A DNA stretch of 64,000 nucleotides from Alistipes onderdonkii (GCF_025145285.1 NZ_CP102251.1:1178001-1242000), one strand, 5' to 3'; shown: positions 1-9,385, counted from the stretch's first letter. The notes: generated by a model from the letters alone, not told the origin. Numbers and translations: made by a program.

Positions 1-702
1 CAACGCATAGCCTATCCGTAGCCAATTTGCATAACCTGCGGTAATATCTACCTTTTTCTGCTCGATTATCTGGATATACTTGAGCACCTCTTTCAGCGGT
101 TCGTCTTCGCTGTCCGTTCCGGATAGAGTTGCGTTCCCGGTAATGTCCCCGTCCGCCAATCCCTCGTATATTTCCGCCTCTTGGTTGATATACGGCTCCG
201 GGTCATAAGACACGAATCGTTTTCGGGAGACATCACAGCAGGACGGATCTATGGTAATCCCCATCGCAGAAAACTCGGTCTGCAAACTCCGGAAATGCAA
301 CAGTAGCTTGTTAGGCTGCGCTATGGGGACAATCGCATAGTATCCTTCACCGCCGGCAGACCGTCCGCAAAATGCAACATAGGGCAGTCTACCGAGCTGA
401 TCTTTCAACCTATCATACCCCTCGACCTGCAGATTATCTTTCCTATCGATGTCAATACAAATCAGTCCGGTGAGTTTCAGCAACGTGTTTGCCGCCCCGC
501 CCCGAAACAAACCGGACGGGGTGAATGCAGGCAGTCTAGTTTTCAACTCTTTTTTCTTCCTTGCGTCTGATTCTGTCCGGACAGCCAGAACACGGGATTT
601 GTAGCGATTTGTGGTCAAGAGATCGATTAGGGTCGCTCTTACCGGGAATTTTGTATAGATGTGCTCGTAGTAGCTGACAGCTACATCCAGTCTGTTTTTC
701 AT
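1..702 (-). CDS. BT4734/VirE-N-like primase-type protein, 3' end cut by window
   Basis: An open frame runs from an ATG at 702 through 234 codons to the window edge with no stop, so the C-terminus is missing. The visible part matches my recollection of the BT4734-like (VirE N-terminal) domain found at the start of Bacteroidota mobile-element primase/replication proteins. Visible segments are LTGLICIDIDRKDN (an acidic Asp-x-Asp motif typical of primase folds), FCGRSAGGEGYYAIVPI, and DPSCCDVSRKRFVSYDP. It sits directly downstream of the D5-type helicase gene on the same strand, so the two probably form the replication or mobilisation module of one integrated element. The exact biochemical role is inference. 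The domain call is moderately sure and the reading frame is secure. Confidence 0.72.
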   Translation of the reverse strand, partial: MKNRLDVAVSYYEHIYTKFPVRATLIDLLTTNRYKSRVLAVRTESDARKKKELKTRLPAFTPSGLFRGGAANTLLKLTGLICIDIDRKDNLQVEGYDRLKDQLGRLPYVAFCGRSAGGEGYYAIVPIAQPNKLLLHFRSLQTEFSAMGITIDPSCCDVSRKRFVSYDPEPYINQEAEIYEGLADGDITGNATLSGTDSEDEPLKEVLKYIQIIEQKKVDITAGYANWLRIGYAL

Positions 703-782
703 ACCGATAACTTTTAATACTTCGGCACAAGGTTGGGCCGAATGGTTAAGAAGGTTAATTTTATGAAGATTTAGAATGAAAT

Positions 783-2264
783 TTATTCCTCATCGGAGTT
801 ATGTTTCTTCAAATACGCAACATTACCCACGTTTATCGTCGAAACCTGAATGCCGTATGATTTAAGCCGCTTGATGAAATTGGGCTTGGTCAAATGGTAA
901 AACCCGTTTTCCTGACAATAGCATTTATATTCGATATATAAATCGACAATTTTTGTTTTCACATTGACATCCGATTTATACCTTTCGTCGTTGAGGAACT
1001 GTCTCAAACTGTCGGACTGCAATCTGTAATCTTCAACGGCTCTACGCGCAGCAATACATTCGGTAAATCCATTCTGTTTCAGAAGTCTTGCAAGTCCGCG
1101 AAGCACCCAATTGAATACTCCGGCAAGCTCGTTTTCGATAATCCGGCTATGTAAGTCCTTAATCTGTTCTTCGGGCGGAATCGTTACATCGAACGGGACA
1201 ATCAGAAACCGACGGAAATAAGCATCCGTAAACTCGTTACCTCTCGGAAGTTCATTACAGTTAAAAACAAGCCGGGCATACTGCGTAAGATGAAACGGCT
1301 TGCCATAGGGCAACCGGGCCGACACAGGCTCACCGGAAACAAGTTGTTTAAATATGGACGATTCCAATTTGCCATTGATTTCACTCGCATAGTTCACCAG
1401 TTTATTCGCTAACTGCGCCCGGTAATATCCACTCCCATCGGTCAAATCCTGCAACGAATGGCAGATGACATTTTCAGCGCCGAGCAGCGCGTTTACAATT
1501 TCGAAGAACACAGACTTACCGTTCGCGCCACCGCCGTAGAGCATCAATGCCTTTTCCTCTTTCAGAATCGTATTGCCCGTCTTTATAAAGAGGTAGCCGA
1601 TGTATTCGGCCAGCACCTTTCGGGCGGATTCGTCCGGCTGTACTTTGGACAGGTATTTGTCGAATAGAGGAGCCGCCGCATCTGGATTGTATTCAAAAGG
1701 GAGCTGATGCGTCAGAAAATCGTCCTTGCAGAATTTCCGCAGTTTCCCCTGACCGTTTCGAATCTCATACGTTCCGTTCAGAAGGTTTATAAGCACCACA
1801 TTGGAATTGGCCGCCGGGCTTTGCAAATAGGACTGCATCATAAACTGTTCGAACAGCTTCTTCCCGAATTGGTAGTATTTGGACGATACGATAGGAACGC
1901 CCATCCGCTCCGAGGCTTTCAACAGAAATTTCTGGAAGGCATCGACATCGAGCCTCGACCAGAACATCCCGTTATACAGGTATATTTCGTTCTGATTGCG
2001 GCACAGCCCCCAATCGTTTTTCTCGGCCAACCTCGCAATTTCCTCAATGGTGAAAATCACGTAGTGTTTCTCATTGACTTTCATTTTCAACAGTTTCTTC
2101 TGAATGCTCTGCGCCACATCGCTGTCAGGGGCGCATCCGGCAAGCTGTTTTTGGAGCAGCTTCGCTTCGGGGTAAGCCAAATTCTTGAAATTGACAGGAG
2201 TTACCTGTTTCACCAAGGTATTCAGTATATCCTGTTGTAGTTCTGCATAATTAATCGTTCCCAT
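783..2264 (-). CDS. D5-type phage/plasmid primase-helicase (SF3-like ATPase)
   Basis: 493 residues. The Walker A motif GGGANGKS lies at residues 244-251, followed by the F-x-x-I-V-N-A-L-L-G helix typical of the C-terminal helicase domain of P4/D5-family phage and plasmid primases. Residues around 155-168 (NVVLINLLNGTYEI) and the following H-x-L-P-F-x-Y segment are the usual pre-helicase region of these proteins. A final helical region of about 90 residues resembles the winged-helix end of the family. The likely role is an ATP-driven helicase for replication of the integrated element after excision. The gene is followed by the BT4734-like gene and preceded 2 nt upstream by the DUF3853 gene, suggesting one operon. 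AT-rich codon use distinguishes it from the chromosomal genes to the right. Confidence 0.85.
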   Translation of the reverse strand: MGTINYAELQQDILNTLVKQVTPVNFKNLAYPEAKLLQKQLAGCAPDSDVAQSIQKKLLKMKVNEKHYVIFTIEEIARLAEKNDWGLCRNQNEIYLYNGMFWSRLDVDAFQKFLLKASERMGVPIVSSKYYQFGKKLFEQFMMQSYLQSPAANSNVVLINLLNGTYEIRNGQGKLRKFCKDDFLTHQLPFEYNPDAAAPLFDKYLSKVQPDESARKVLAEYIGYLFIKTGNTILKEEKALMLYGGGANGKSVFFEIVNALLGAENVICHSLQDLTDGSGYYRAQLANKLVNYASEINGKLESSIFKQLVSGEPVSARLPYGKPFHLTQYARLVFNCNELPRGNEFTDAYFRRFLIVPFDVTIPPEEQIKDLHSRIIENELAGVFNWVLRGLARLLKQNGFTECIAARRAVEDYRLQSDSLRQFLNDERYKSDVNVKTKIVDLYIEYKCYCQENGFYHLTKPNFIKRLKSYGIQVSTINVGNVAYLKKHNSDEE

Positions 2265-2266
2265 AC

Positions 2267-2545
2267 TTATTCCCTTCCTAACGCTTTAAGTACCTTTTCG
2301 GCATCGAATACGATTTTCTTCCCTGCCTGCGAGTAGCATCCCCGCAAACGAGGATCGTGCTTAATCTTATTCGCAGTAGTGCGCGAACAGCCGAGTAGTT
2401 CGCACAACCCACGCAGACCATAGACCAATCGAGGCTCCTTCACCTCGGCGGAATCAACTCTTGGGGGCGCAGCTAACCGTTGGAGTTCCAAAAGTTCCTC
2501 CCCGTTCATCTGCCACACCGGTTTCTTTAATAGTTGGTGTATCAT
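2267..2545 (-). CDS. DUF3853-type helix-turn-helix DNA-binding protein
   Basis: 92 residues from the ATG at 2545 (MIHQLLKKPVW...). A longer frame begins upstream, but its extra 21 residues do not look like the family. The pattern W-x-x-x-G-E-E-L-L-E-L near the N-terminus, then YGLRGLCELLGCSRTTANKIK, is a short winged or classic helix-turn-helix as in excisionase-like DUF3853 proteins of Bacteroidota integrative elements. Its stop is 2 nt from the start of the helicase gene, so the two are probably co-transcribed. It could act as excisionase or as regulator of the module; that role is inferred from family and position only. Confidence 0.78.
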   Translation of the reverse strand: MIHQLLKKPVWQMNGEELLELQRLAAPPRVDSAEVKEPRLVYGLRGLCELLGCSRTTANKIKHDPRLRGCYSQAGKKIVFDAEKVLKALGRE

Positions 2546-2707
2546 TGTATAATTTTTTTTAATTTTTGCATCGCTGTATCTGGCCAGTATACTGCTCTGC
2601 GGAAACAAAACTACACAATGATAAATCTTGAATCAACTGATTCAAAACAAACTACCCACCCATCTTCCAATGGGCGGGTAGCGAGCAAGCGTCTGAAAAT
2701 AAAGCAT

Positions 2708-3505
2708 TTACACCGAGTGAGTATTTATGCTTTTCGCTATCTCTTCCAAGATTCCATAATCTTTTGTCGGTTCGCTTTTCTTTGGATTAGATAACACTCC
2801 AACAGGTTTATTATTAATTAAAAAAAGTCCCCCGGTATCTCGTTTCTTTTTTCGGGGAACAGAGGTTACCCCTAAAAGTAGTATGATTAATTCACCGATA
2901 GCTTGCTTGCTTCTATTCCAGCGTAGCGGCTTGAAATCTTTTGGATACAGACCGCCGCCGAACACATAGTTAAAATGCGTTTGATTCGTTTTCTCCGGCA
3001 GGAAGTGCCCGTCTTTAGTTAGTTTCCCATATAAATATTGACATTGGGCAGGATCTAATTCTAACAAATGCGGTGGTATTCCTGCATTTGTTGAAATACT
3101 TTCATCGGAACGACCTTTCACGAACTCCTCAATCAGCTCCATCTCTTTTTTCACATATCGCTCGTATTTAATTATTTCCATCTGAATAGCTGACGATGTT
3201 TTAATTCGTTTCTTCTCTCCGTTCGGATAGGTGTCCGATAACCATTGCGCGATAATTTGAAGTTCATTCTTCAACCACCCATAATAGAGTACGGATTTCT
3301 CCAGATCGCCAGCTTCCACCCGATTTATAGTTCGTTCTGCAATATATTCTTGCTCCGCCTTATCGTACATTTTCAGACGGTGTGCTTTCAAAAGCTCAAA
3401 ATTATGAGTTGGATTTATCGGAGCATCCGGATTCATCGCTTTAATAAAATCATAAACAGGTATTTGCTGTTCGTTATCCCTGATGAAATAAATTTTATCA
3501 TCCAT
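2708..3505 (-). CDS. Hypothetical protein between integrase and replication genes
   Basis: 265 residues, no function recognised. No signal peptide or membrane segment is visible. The central part is rich in Lys, Glu and aromatic residues and probably alpha-helical (KYERYVKKEMELIEEFVKG). The segment PEKTNQTHFNYVFGGGLYPKDFKPLRW resembles text I associate with unnamed cargo or accessory proteins carried beside tyrosine integrases in Bacteroidota. The gene starts 7 nt after the integrase stop, so it is almost certainly in the integrase transcript. AT-rich composition fits the element. It may be a recombination directionality or regulatory factor, but nothing in the sequence proves that. Confidence 0.75.
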   Translation of the reverse strand: MDDKIYFIRDNEQQIPVYDFIKAMNPDAPINPTHNFELLKAHRLKMYDKAEQEYIAERTINRVEAGDLEKSVLYYGWLKNELQIIAQWLSDTYPNGEKKRIKTSSAIQMEIIKYERYVKKEMELIEEFVKGRSDESISTNAGIPPHLLELDPAQCQYLYGKLTKDGHFLPEKTNQTHFNYVFGGGLYPKDFKPLRWNRSKQAIGELIILLLGVTSVPRKKKRDTGGLFLINNKPVGVLSNPKKSEPTKDYGILEEIAKSINTHSV

Positions 3506-3512
3506 ATCCTAA

Positions 3513-4769
3513 CTATTTCTCATTAAACAATTTCATCGCCTCGGCTTTTGCCGAATCCGCAATGGCTATATAGGGCTTCATCGCTTTATAGTCGCTGTGC
3601 CCCGTCCATTTCATCACCACTTGCGGGGGTATGCCCATCATAATTGCATTGCTTATAAATGTCCGCCGCCCCGTATGTGTACCCATCAGTTCGTATTTCG
3701 GATAAACCTCATCGACCCGTTCGTTCCCTACATAATAGGTAACCGTTTCGGGTTGATCCAGACCGCACAATTGGCCGAGTTCCTTGATATAATCGTTCAT
3801 CTTTTGATTCGATATTACGGGCAATGCCTTATTATCCTCAAACGGAACCCCGTCGTATTTATCGAGTATTGCTTGACTGTATTTATTCAGGTCGATTGTA
3901 AGGCTGTCCGCTGTTTTTACCGTTGTAATATGAAGTGCCCCATTTTTGATATCAAACCGTTTCAGATTATAGACATCCGAATAACGCAGCGAAGTGAAAC
4001 AACAAAAGCAGAACACATCCCGAACCCGATCCAAATATTTCTTACTCTCCGGTATCGAAAAGTTGTAAACGGTCATCAGTTCATCCCAAGTGAGGAAAAT
4101 GATACGTTTCTCGGTCGTTTTCAATTTGGGCTTAAAGGAGAGGTAAGCCATATTCTTGTGGTAACCATTGTTCGCAGACCATTTCAGAAACCATTTTAAG
4201 AACCCCAACTGCTTTCCTATCGTGCTGTTGCGAAGCCCTTTTTCGTCCCGAAGATGAGTAATGAAATCCGCAAGCCCCTTTTCCGTCAGATCGTCGAACG
4301 ACAAGTTTGGCGAGAAGATATACAGATGATTCCGCAGGGCGATGTATTTTTCATACGTGCCGTGCGTCCACCCGTTTATATTTCCTATCTCCTTAATGAA
4401 CTCGTCGAAGACATCGAACAGCGTTTTTTCACGTATCTCCCCCACCTCATCCAGTTTGTTTTTGTTGGTGCTGATATTTTGCTGAATCAGCTCCTTGGTA
4501 ACCTTCAGTTTTTCAGTCAGGCATTTATTCTCGAAATCAATACTCTGCTGAACGATATTATTGAGGTGGGAATTGATGACGTTGTACGTTATTCCCTTCG
4601 CATTGGACGCCCCCTGCCTGACCTTCTGCTTGGAACTGTCCCATTTCGCAGGGTTGATACTGTACCCCACGGACGTAAGAAGCCTTATTCCGCCGATGGC
4701 TATGGAAACACGTATCGGGAAATCCCCGTGTTTATCGCCTCTGCTGTTCAGATAAAAGTTTACCGCCAT
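3513..4769 (-). CDS. Tyrosine-type site-specific integrase
   Basis: 418 residues. An N-terminal arm-binding domain (about 1-90) and a SAM-like core-binding domain (about 115-215) precede the catalytic domain. The catalytic set is visible: Arg262 (FTSLRYSDVYNLK), Lys285, His365-x-x-Arg368 (GTHTGRRTF), His391 (WTGHSD) and nucleophile Tyr400 (MKPYIAI). This is the standard layout of Bacteroidota conjugative-transposon and genomic-island integrases. It is the outermost gene of the element, so the attachment site should lie to its right, between 4770 and about 5290. No tRNA gene is present there. The catalytic set is complete, so the integrase is probably active. Confidence 0.93.
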   Translation of the reverse strand: MAVNFYLNSRGDKHGDFPIRVSIAIGGIRLLTSVGYSINPAKWDSSKQKVRQGASNAKGITYNVINSHLNNIVQQSIDFENKCLTEKLKVTKELIQQNISTNKNKLDEVGEIREKTLFDVFDEFIKEIGNINGWTHGTYEKYIALRNHLYIFSPNLSFDDLTEKGLADFITHLRDEKGLRNSTIGKQLGFLKWFLKWSANNGYHKNMAYLSFKPKLKTTEKRIIFLTWDELMTVYNFSIPESKKYLDRVRDVFCFCCFTSLRYSDVYNLKRFDIKNGALHITTVKTADSLTIDLNKYSQAILDKYDGVPFEDNKALPVISNQKMNDYIKELGQLCGLDQPETVTYYVGNERVDEVYPKYELMGTHTGRRTFISNAIMMGIPPQVVMKWTGHSDYKAMKPYIAIADSAKAEAMKLFNEK

Positions 4770-5294
4770 ATTCTACACGAAATAGTTACGCACAAATATA
4801 AGCACACTTTCCCGTAAAACACGATAAACTACAAAAAATTATTCTGAACAATGCAAATGCAAATCGTTTTAATACAGTACTATTTATCAATTAATCCAAA
4901 TCAATGTGAATTATGGGTTATGAAGCCTCTCTCTCCGCCAAAGCACGACGAATAAAACAGCAAAACCCTGCAAATTAAACATTTGCGGGGTTTCGTGCAT
5001 TTAGACCAGAGGCATTGAAAAGCAATGTAGCGCAGGTCGGCTGCGGTCTGTCCGCCGCACCTGATTAGGCGATGAATACCCAACTATCTCCCATCCTCCA
5101 CCCGTCTCTGCTATATTTTTTATCATATTATAATACAACCCGTTGAACCTAAGCGTTAAGAATTCATCCATTTCTGGCAAATCATTTGCACGCACGAGCC
5201 ATAGCCGCGCCTTTTGAGTACCATCCTCTTCAAGGCGGACACCGGACGTATCAATTTCATCCGGGCACTTTCGGGACAATAAAAAGATATGGTA
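4770..5294. other. Gene-poor junction between integrative element and chromosome
   Basis: About 525 nt between the integrase start and the fimbrial operon. The left half is AT-rich like the element; GC content rises toward the fimbrial genes. It holds one hairpin (4963-4993) and no convincing gene. The attachment site of the element and the promoter of the fimbrial operon are both expected here. I could not identify either, because the other end of the element is outside the window and no TAnnTTTG box stands out. Confidence 0.5.
4963..4993. terminator. 12-bp hairpin, possible bidirectional terminator or att component
   Basis: The arms AAACCCTGCAAA (4963-4974) and TTTGCGGGGTTT (4982-4993) pair over 12 bp with one G-U wobble around a 7-nt loop. 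A-rich and T-rich flanks allow a weak terminator on either strand. It lies at the edge of the integrated element, so a role in recombination is also possible. Confidence 0.45.
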
Positions 5295-5849
5295 ATGAAT
5301 AAAATTTATTTCATGCTGGCAATCCTGCTGGCATCGGTAAATTCATCCCTGGCCCAGAAATGGGCCGTCAAGAGCAACTTGCTCTACGATGCCACCGCTA
5401 CGATCAACCTGGGTGTCGAAGCGGCGCTCGGCCCCCGCGTAACGCTGGACATATCGGGCAACTACAATCCGTGGGAGTTCGGCGACGCCCGGTGGAAACA
5501 TTGGCTGATACAACCCGAAGTACGCTACTGGCTTTGCGAGAGCTTCAACGGCCACTTTTTCGGATTGCACGCCCATTACGCCGAATACAATGCGGGAGGG
5601 ATCAATTTCAACGCCGATTTCCACCGCAACCGCTATCAGGGGCACCTCTACGGTGCGGGTTTATCCTACGGTTATCAGTGGCTGATCGGCAAGCGGTGGA
5701 ACCTCGAAGCCACAGTCGGCCTGGGGTACGCCCGTTTGTGGGATCGGAAATATCCGATCGCCGAATGCGGCGAAGTGATCCGCACCCGCTCACGCAACTA
5801 TTTCGGGCCGACCAAAATCGGCCTGGCACTCATCTTTATCATCAAATAA
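5295..5849 (+). CDS. DUF3575 family outer-membrane protein of the fimbrial operon
   Basis: 184 residues from the ATG at 5295; an alternative ATG lies two codons upstream at 5289. The first 20 residues form a signal peptide ending near SSLAQ. The mature part begins WAVKSNLLYDATATINLGVE and contains alternating aromatic strands ending in a terminal beta-strand, as in a small beta-barrel. This is the DUF3575 pattern. In Bacteroidota, DUF3575 genes commonly precede a DUF3868/OmpA gene and Mfa/Fim-type fimbrial lipoproteins, as here, and are thought to be envelope components of type V pilus loci. It is the first gene of the operon; the next starts 11 nt downstream. Confidence 0.85.
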   Translation: MNKIYFMLAILLASVNSSLAQKWAVKSNLLYDATATINLGVEAALGPRVTLDISGNYNPWEFGDARWKHWLIQPEVRYWLCESFNGHFFGLHAHYAEYNAGGINFNADFHRNRYQGHLYGAGLSYGYQWLIGKRWNLEATVGLGYARLWDRKYPIAECGEVIRTRSRNYFGPTKIGLALIFIIK

Positions 5850-5860
5850 TACAGCAGGAT

Positions 5861-7294
5861 ATGAAACGCCATACAAAGCAACGCATAACCGGCTTACTGG
5901 CCGTATGCCTGACCTTCACCGCGGCAGTCTACGGTCGCGAGGGGAATCCGGCCGCTTACAGGGAGGGCGACCGGCTTTGCGTAAGGCTCCCGATCACCGC
6001 CGGCATCGACCTCCCGGCCAACGGACAGCTGACCGTCACGCCGGTCGTCAGCAACGGCGAAAACCAAATACTTCTGGCTCCCGTCGTTTTCACGGGACGC
6101 ATCCGGGAGAAAGTCGACGAACGCCGGGAACGGCTTTACGGCATACCGGCTGTTCCCGAAGGCGTTTTCAGCAATACGGTCATCCGCCGCAGCCGGAAAA
6201 ATCCGTCGGCAAATGCGGTTCTTTTCGAAGGTGATATTCCTTACGAGCCGTGGATGGCGGGCGGACGAATCGTCCTTTACCGCGACCTGGAGGGATGTGC
6301 CGGACACCGGACGGCCCTTCCGCCGCTGGTCGCCGCCGAGATCGCCCCTGCCGTACAACCACGGCTGTCGTTCCTCGTTCCCGTAGACGAACCCAAACGA
6401 CACAGCGAACAGCTCACGGCTGTCATACACTTCCCGCAGGGCCGTTCGGTGCTGTTGCGCGGGTTCGCCGACAATAGCAGCCAACTGGCGCGTATCGACA
6501 GCCTGACTGCACGGTTGCTGGGAAACGACAGCCTTTCGGTAGAGACCGTCTACCTGAAAGGATATGCCTCGCCCGAGGACACCTATCCCTATAACACCCG
6601 TCTTTCCGCAAACCGCGTACGGTCGATCCGCAACTACCTGCAAGAGAACTTCGGACTGGACAGCGCGGTCTTCATCACCGCGACCGAGCCGGAGGACTGG
6701 GACAGCCTGCGGCGTTGGGTCGTCCTGTCCGACCTGCCCGCAAGGAACGAGGTGCTGGCCGTGATCGACACCGTGTCCGATCCCGATGCCCGCGATGCCG
6801 GCATCCGGCAAATCGACAACGGCGCAACCTACCTCCGGCTGCTGCGTGAAGTTTATCCGCAGCTGCGGCGCGTGGATTACCGCATCAGTTATACCCTGCC
6901 CCCGTTCACCGTGGGACAGAGCCGCGAACTGATCGCTTCCCGTCCCGAATGGCTGAGCCTGGGCGAAATGTGCCGGCTGGCGGAATGCTATCCCGTCGAC
7001 TCACCCGAAAGAGCCTATGTCTGTGCAACCGCGCTGGAGTTTTACCCCGACGATCCGTACGCCTGCAACAACATGGCGGCACTGGCCCTGCGCTGCGGCG
7101 ACATACAAACGGCCCGTCAATGCCTGAACCGCTGCGCCGGGGATCCCTGCACACTGAACAACCTCGGCATCCTGTGCCTGATCGACGGCGATTCGGAGAA
7201 GGCGCGCTACTGCTTCTCGCTCGCCGCGGAATACGGCTCCGGGGAGGGGACATACAACCTGGCGCATTTCGACGAATTGGGTTGCAAATGGTAA
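5861..7294 (+). CDS. DUF3868 / OmpA-like protein of the fimbrial operon
   Basis: 477 residues from the ATG at 5861. The open frame extends upstream to 5360, but that part overlaps the DUF3575 gene out of frame and is spurious. A signal peptide (LLAVCLTFTAAVYG) is followed by a DUF3868-like beta-rich domain (about 25-170) and an OmpA-like domain (about 180-300) with HFPQGRSVL, VYLKGYASPEDTYPYNTRLSANR and a following amphipathic helix. The last 110 residues have paired-helix repeats resembling TPR/Sel1 (PDDPYACNNMAALAL, TLNNLGILCL). Such proteins are thought to sit in the outer membrane, anchor to peptidoglycan and help fimbrial biogenesis. That role is inferred from the neighbours. Confidence 0.83.
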   Translation: MKRHTKQRITGLLAVCLTFTAAVYGREGNPAAYREGDRLCVRLPITAGIDLPANGQLTVTPVVSNGENQILLAPVVFTGRIREKVDERRERLYGIPAVPEGVFSNTVIRRSRKNPSANAVLFEGDIPYEPWMAGGRIVLYRDLEGCAGHRTALPPLVAAEIAPAVQPRLSFLVPVDEPKRHSEQLTAVIHFPQGRSVLLRGFADNSSQLARIDSLTARLLGNDSLSVETVYLKGYASPEDTYPYNTRLSANRVRSIRNYLQENFGLDSAVFITATEPEDWDSLRRWVVLSDLPARNEVLAVIDTVSDPDARDAGIRQIDNGATYLRLLREVYPQLRRVDYRISYTLPPFTVGQSRELIASRPEWLSLGEMCRLAECYPVDSPERAYVCATALEFYPDDPYACNNMAALALRCGDIQTARQCLNRCAGDPCTLNNLGILCLIDGDSEKARYCFSLAAEYGSGEGTYNLAHFDELGCKW

Positions 7295-7335
7295 AAACGA
7301 CTTCTCATTCCAAATACTGTAAAAAAAATAAAACC

Positions 7336-8409
7336 ATGAAAAAAATCTACAACTTGCTCTTATTTACGGTTCTTGCCGCCGGCCTCGCAGCTTGCTCCAG
7401 CGACGAAGAGAAAACGGATGTTGCCGGCCCTGCCGCCGGGAACCTGCAAATCATCATGCGGACACCCCAGGCGGCGGCAGGCCGCGGGCCGGTCTACCGC
7501 ACCGGGGACTTCCGGATCCTGGCATTCAAAAAAACCGGCACGGACTATGTCTATATGCAGGACATTCCGCTCGCCGGCATGAATTTCGACGGCACGGCGC
7601 TCACCGGCACGGTTCAGTTTCCCGCCGGCGACTACAAGTTCCTGCCCTCCTACGGGCTGGTAACGCCGGGCAACTACACGTGGCCGGACTTCACGGACGC
7701 CACCCTCTCCGATGCACTCTACGTAACCCATACCGGGGAGAATTTCCCGGCGGCGTTCATGCTCAACACACCGCTCGATGCGGTTCCCGCCTACACGGTG
7801 TCCCTCGACGGCCCGAAACAGACGGTAAGCGCCACGCTCCGCCGCGCCGTTTCGCGCGTGGACGTGCTCTTCATCCGCGCAGAGAAGGATGCCGCAACGG
7901 GCGTCTATACCGAAAAGCCGGGCGCTGACGTTTTCGGCCCCGAGAAACTGGCCGGGGTGAACCTGGCCTATACCGGCGCCAACAGCCGTCTGGGACTTTC
8001 GGGCGAGAAAGTGTCCGGTCTTTCCGACGTGTCCCACACGATCGGCACCCCTGCGGACGTGGTCACGATAGGCACGGGCGAATCGACGGTCGTCGGTGCC
8101 GACAAATATGATTTCGAGAACGTACAGCCCGCCGACATCATCTCCGGTTCCGCGCATCTGAAAGGCACCTACCTGATCCCCAATCCCGACAATACGGCCA
8201 CGACCGGATTTTCGATGCAGCTCACCTCGGGCGAAGGATCGGCACGCACCATCGCCCTGCGGGACAAAATACCCGTCGAACGCAACAAGGCGACACTGAT
8301 CCGGATTTACGTATTGGGCGAAAACGTCTTCACCACGGGTGTCGATTTCGAAGTCGAGGTCGATACCGTCTGGGACGGATCGAACTTCGTGGACGGGGAA
8401 ATCGACTGA
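7336..8409 (+). CDS. Fimbrial subunit-like lipoprotein (FimB/Mfa2-type)
   Basis: 357 residues from the ATG at 7336; upstream in-frame sequence belongs to the previous gene's shadow. The lipobox is LAAC with Cys20 predicted as the lipidated residue, followed by an acidic SSDEE stretch. The body is beta-rich: an N-terminal domain with DFRILAFKKTG and FPAGDYKFLPSYG, then a second domain with TLRRAVSRVDVLFIRA and KIPVERNKATLIRIYVLG, ending EVDTVWDG. These are hallmarks of Bacteroidales type V pilus subunits of the FimB/Mfa2 group. It is the third gene of the operon. Which pilus position it takes (stalk, tip or accessory) cannot be told from sequence alone. Confidence 0.8.
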   Translation: MKKIYNLLLFTVLAAGLAACSSDEEKTDVAGPAAGNLQIIMRTPQAAAGRGPVYRTGDFRILAFKKTGTDYVYMQDIPLAGMNFDGTALTGTVQFPAGDYKFLPSYGLVTPGNYTWPDFTDATLSDALYVTHTGENFPAAFMLNTPLDAVPAYTVSLDGPKQTVSATLRRAVSRVDVLFIRAEKDAATGVYTEKPGADVFGPEKLAGVNLAYTGANSRLGLSGEKVSGLSDVSHTIGTPADVVTIGTGESTVVGADKYDFENVQPADIISGSAHLKGTYLIPNPDNTATTGFSMQLTSGEGSARTIALRDKIPVERNKATLIRIYVLGENVFTTGVDFEVEVDTVWDGSNFVDGEID

Positions 8410-8431
8410 CAAAAGCCAGGGAGACAGAATC

Positions 8432-9385
8432 ATGAATAATCGGATTCATACGACCATCATCCTGGCAGCAGCCGCTTTCGCAGCCTGTTCGGGGTCGGAG
8501 CGAGCAGATATCGCTCCGGTCACGGAGACCTCGCGGATCATGCTGGTGCGCGAAGGGGCCGCGGATGTCTCAGTTTACGCCTTTCGCCGGGAGGGAGCGG
8601 TTTTCCTTTTCGACACGCTGTTTCGCGAAGGATGGACACCCGACGGCAAACTGTCGGTGCGCCTGCCGAACGGGCACTACAAATTCCTGTTCGCCAGCGG
8701 AGCGGCCGACCGGATCGCCCTGCAACCCGCCCCGTTAACGCGGCAAACTTCATGGGAAGAGGCGGCCTTCGTCTTGCGTGAAAACGCAGCCGTGCCCGGA
8801 ACCTGTTTCCCGGCCGATGAACTGTTCCTGCAATATCCCGCATCCGGTGCCAATACGGTCTACACGATCGACGGCGCGGCACAAACGGTTCGCGCCCGGC
8901 TCACGCGCGCTGTCTGCCGAATCGCCGTCATTGTCAAGCGGGGCTACCACGACGGCACGCGATATGTCGAGGTTCCCTATGCCAAACCGCAATCCGTGCT
9001 CGGCCAGATCGGGCGCATCGAACTCTCGGCCGACCACACGGGCCAGCGCGTGAATCCCGACGGAAGCAGCGGAACGGCCACGGTGACGGCGACACTCGCG
9101 GCGGCGGATTATGCAGAACTTACCGACGCGGGATTTGTCCGGTTCGAAGGGCCCTTCGTCATTCCGCCCGCCGACGTCGGGGAGATAGGCCTGGACATCT
9201 CGGTCGTACCCGCGGCGGGAGCCGCCCTGCAACCGGCGCAGCTGCGCCTGACGGGTAAAGCCGAACGTAACAGGCAACTCGAAATTACGCTCTGGATCAC
9301 GTCGGATTACCCCGTTATCGGAGTAGAAATACAAACGGCCCCGATCACCGAGGAACAGGACGGCGATACGGGCATTTGGGAATAA
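8432..9385 (+). CDS. Fimbrial subunit-like lipoprotein
   Basis: 317 residues. The lipobox is FAAC (Cys19). The N-terminal domain has the fimbrial pattern DVSVYAFRREGAVFLFDTLF and LPNGHYKFLFASG, and the second domain has AQTVRARLTRAVCRIAVIVKRG. The same two landmarks, 'xxYxF' strands and an RAVxRxxV strand, occur in the neighbouring lipoproteins, so these genes are probably diverged paralogues. The start lies 22 nt after the previous stop. The likely role is a minor or accessory subunit of the pilus, inferred from homology and operon position. Confidence 0.75.
   Translation: MNNRIHTTIILAAAAFAACSGSERADIAPVTETSRIMLVREGAADVSVYAFRREGAVFLFDTLFREGWTPDGKLSVRLPNGHYKFLFASGAADRIALQPAPLTRQTSWEEAAFVLRENAAVPGTCFPADELFLQYPASGANTVYTIDGAAQTVRARLTRAVCRIAVIVKRGYHDGTRYVEVPYAKPQSVLGQIGRIELSADHTGQRVNPDGSSGTATVTATLAAADYAELTDAGFVRFEGPFVIPPADVGEIGLDISVVPAAGAALQPAQLRLTGKAERNRQLEITLWITSDYPVIGVEIQTAPITEEQDGDTGIWE

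Noticed and set aside
5001..5279. 92-codon minus-strand frame between the element and the fimbrial operon
   Set aside because: It begins with TTG, has no recognisable domain, and its start is 15 nt from the divergent fimbrial start, leaving no room for a promoter. It might be a gene remnant, but support is too weak.
5360..5860. Apparent N-terminal extension of the DUF3868 gene
   Set aside because: It overlaps the DUF3575 gene in another frame, is Arg/Pro-biased, and the ATG at 5861 gives a proper signal peptide.
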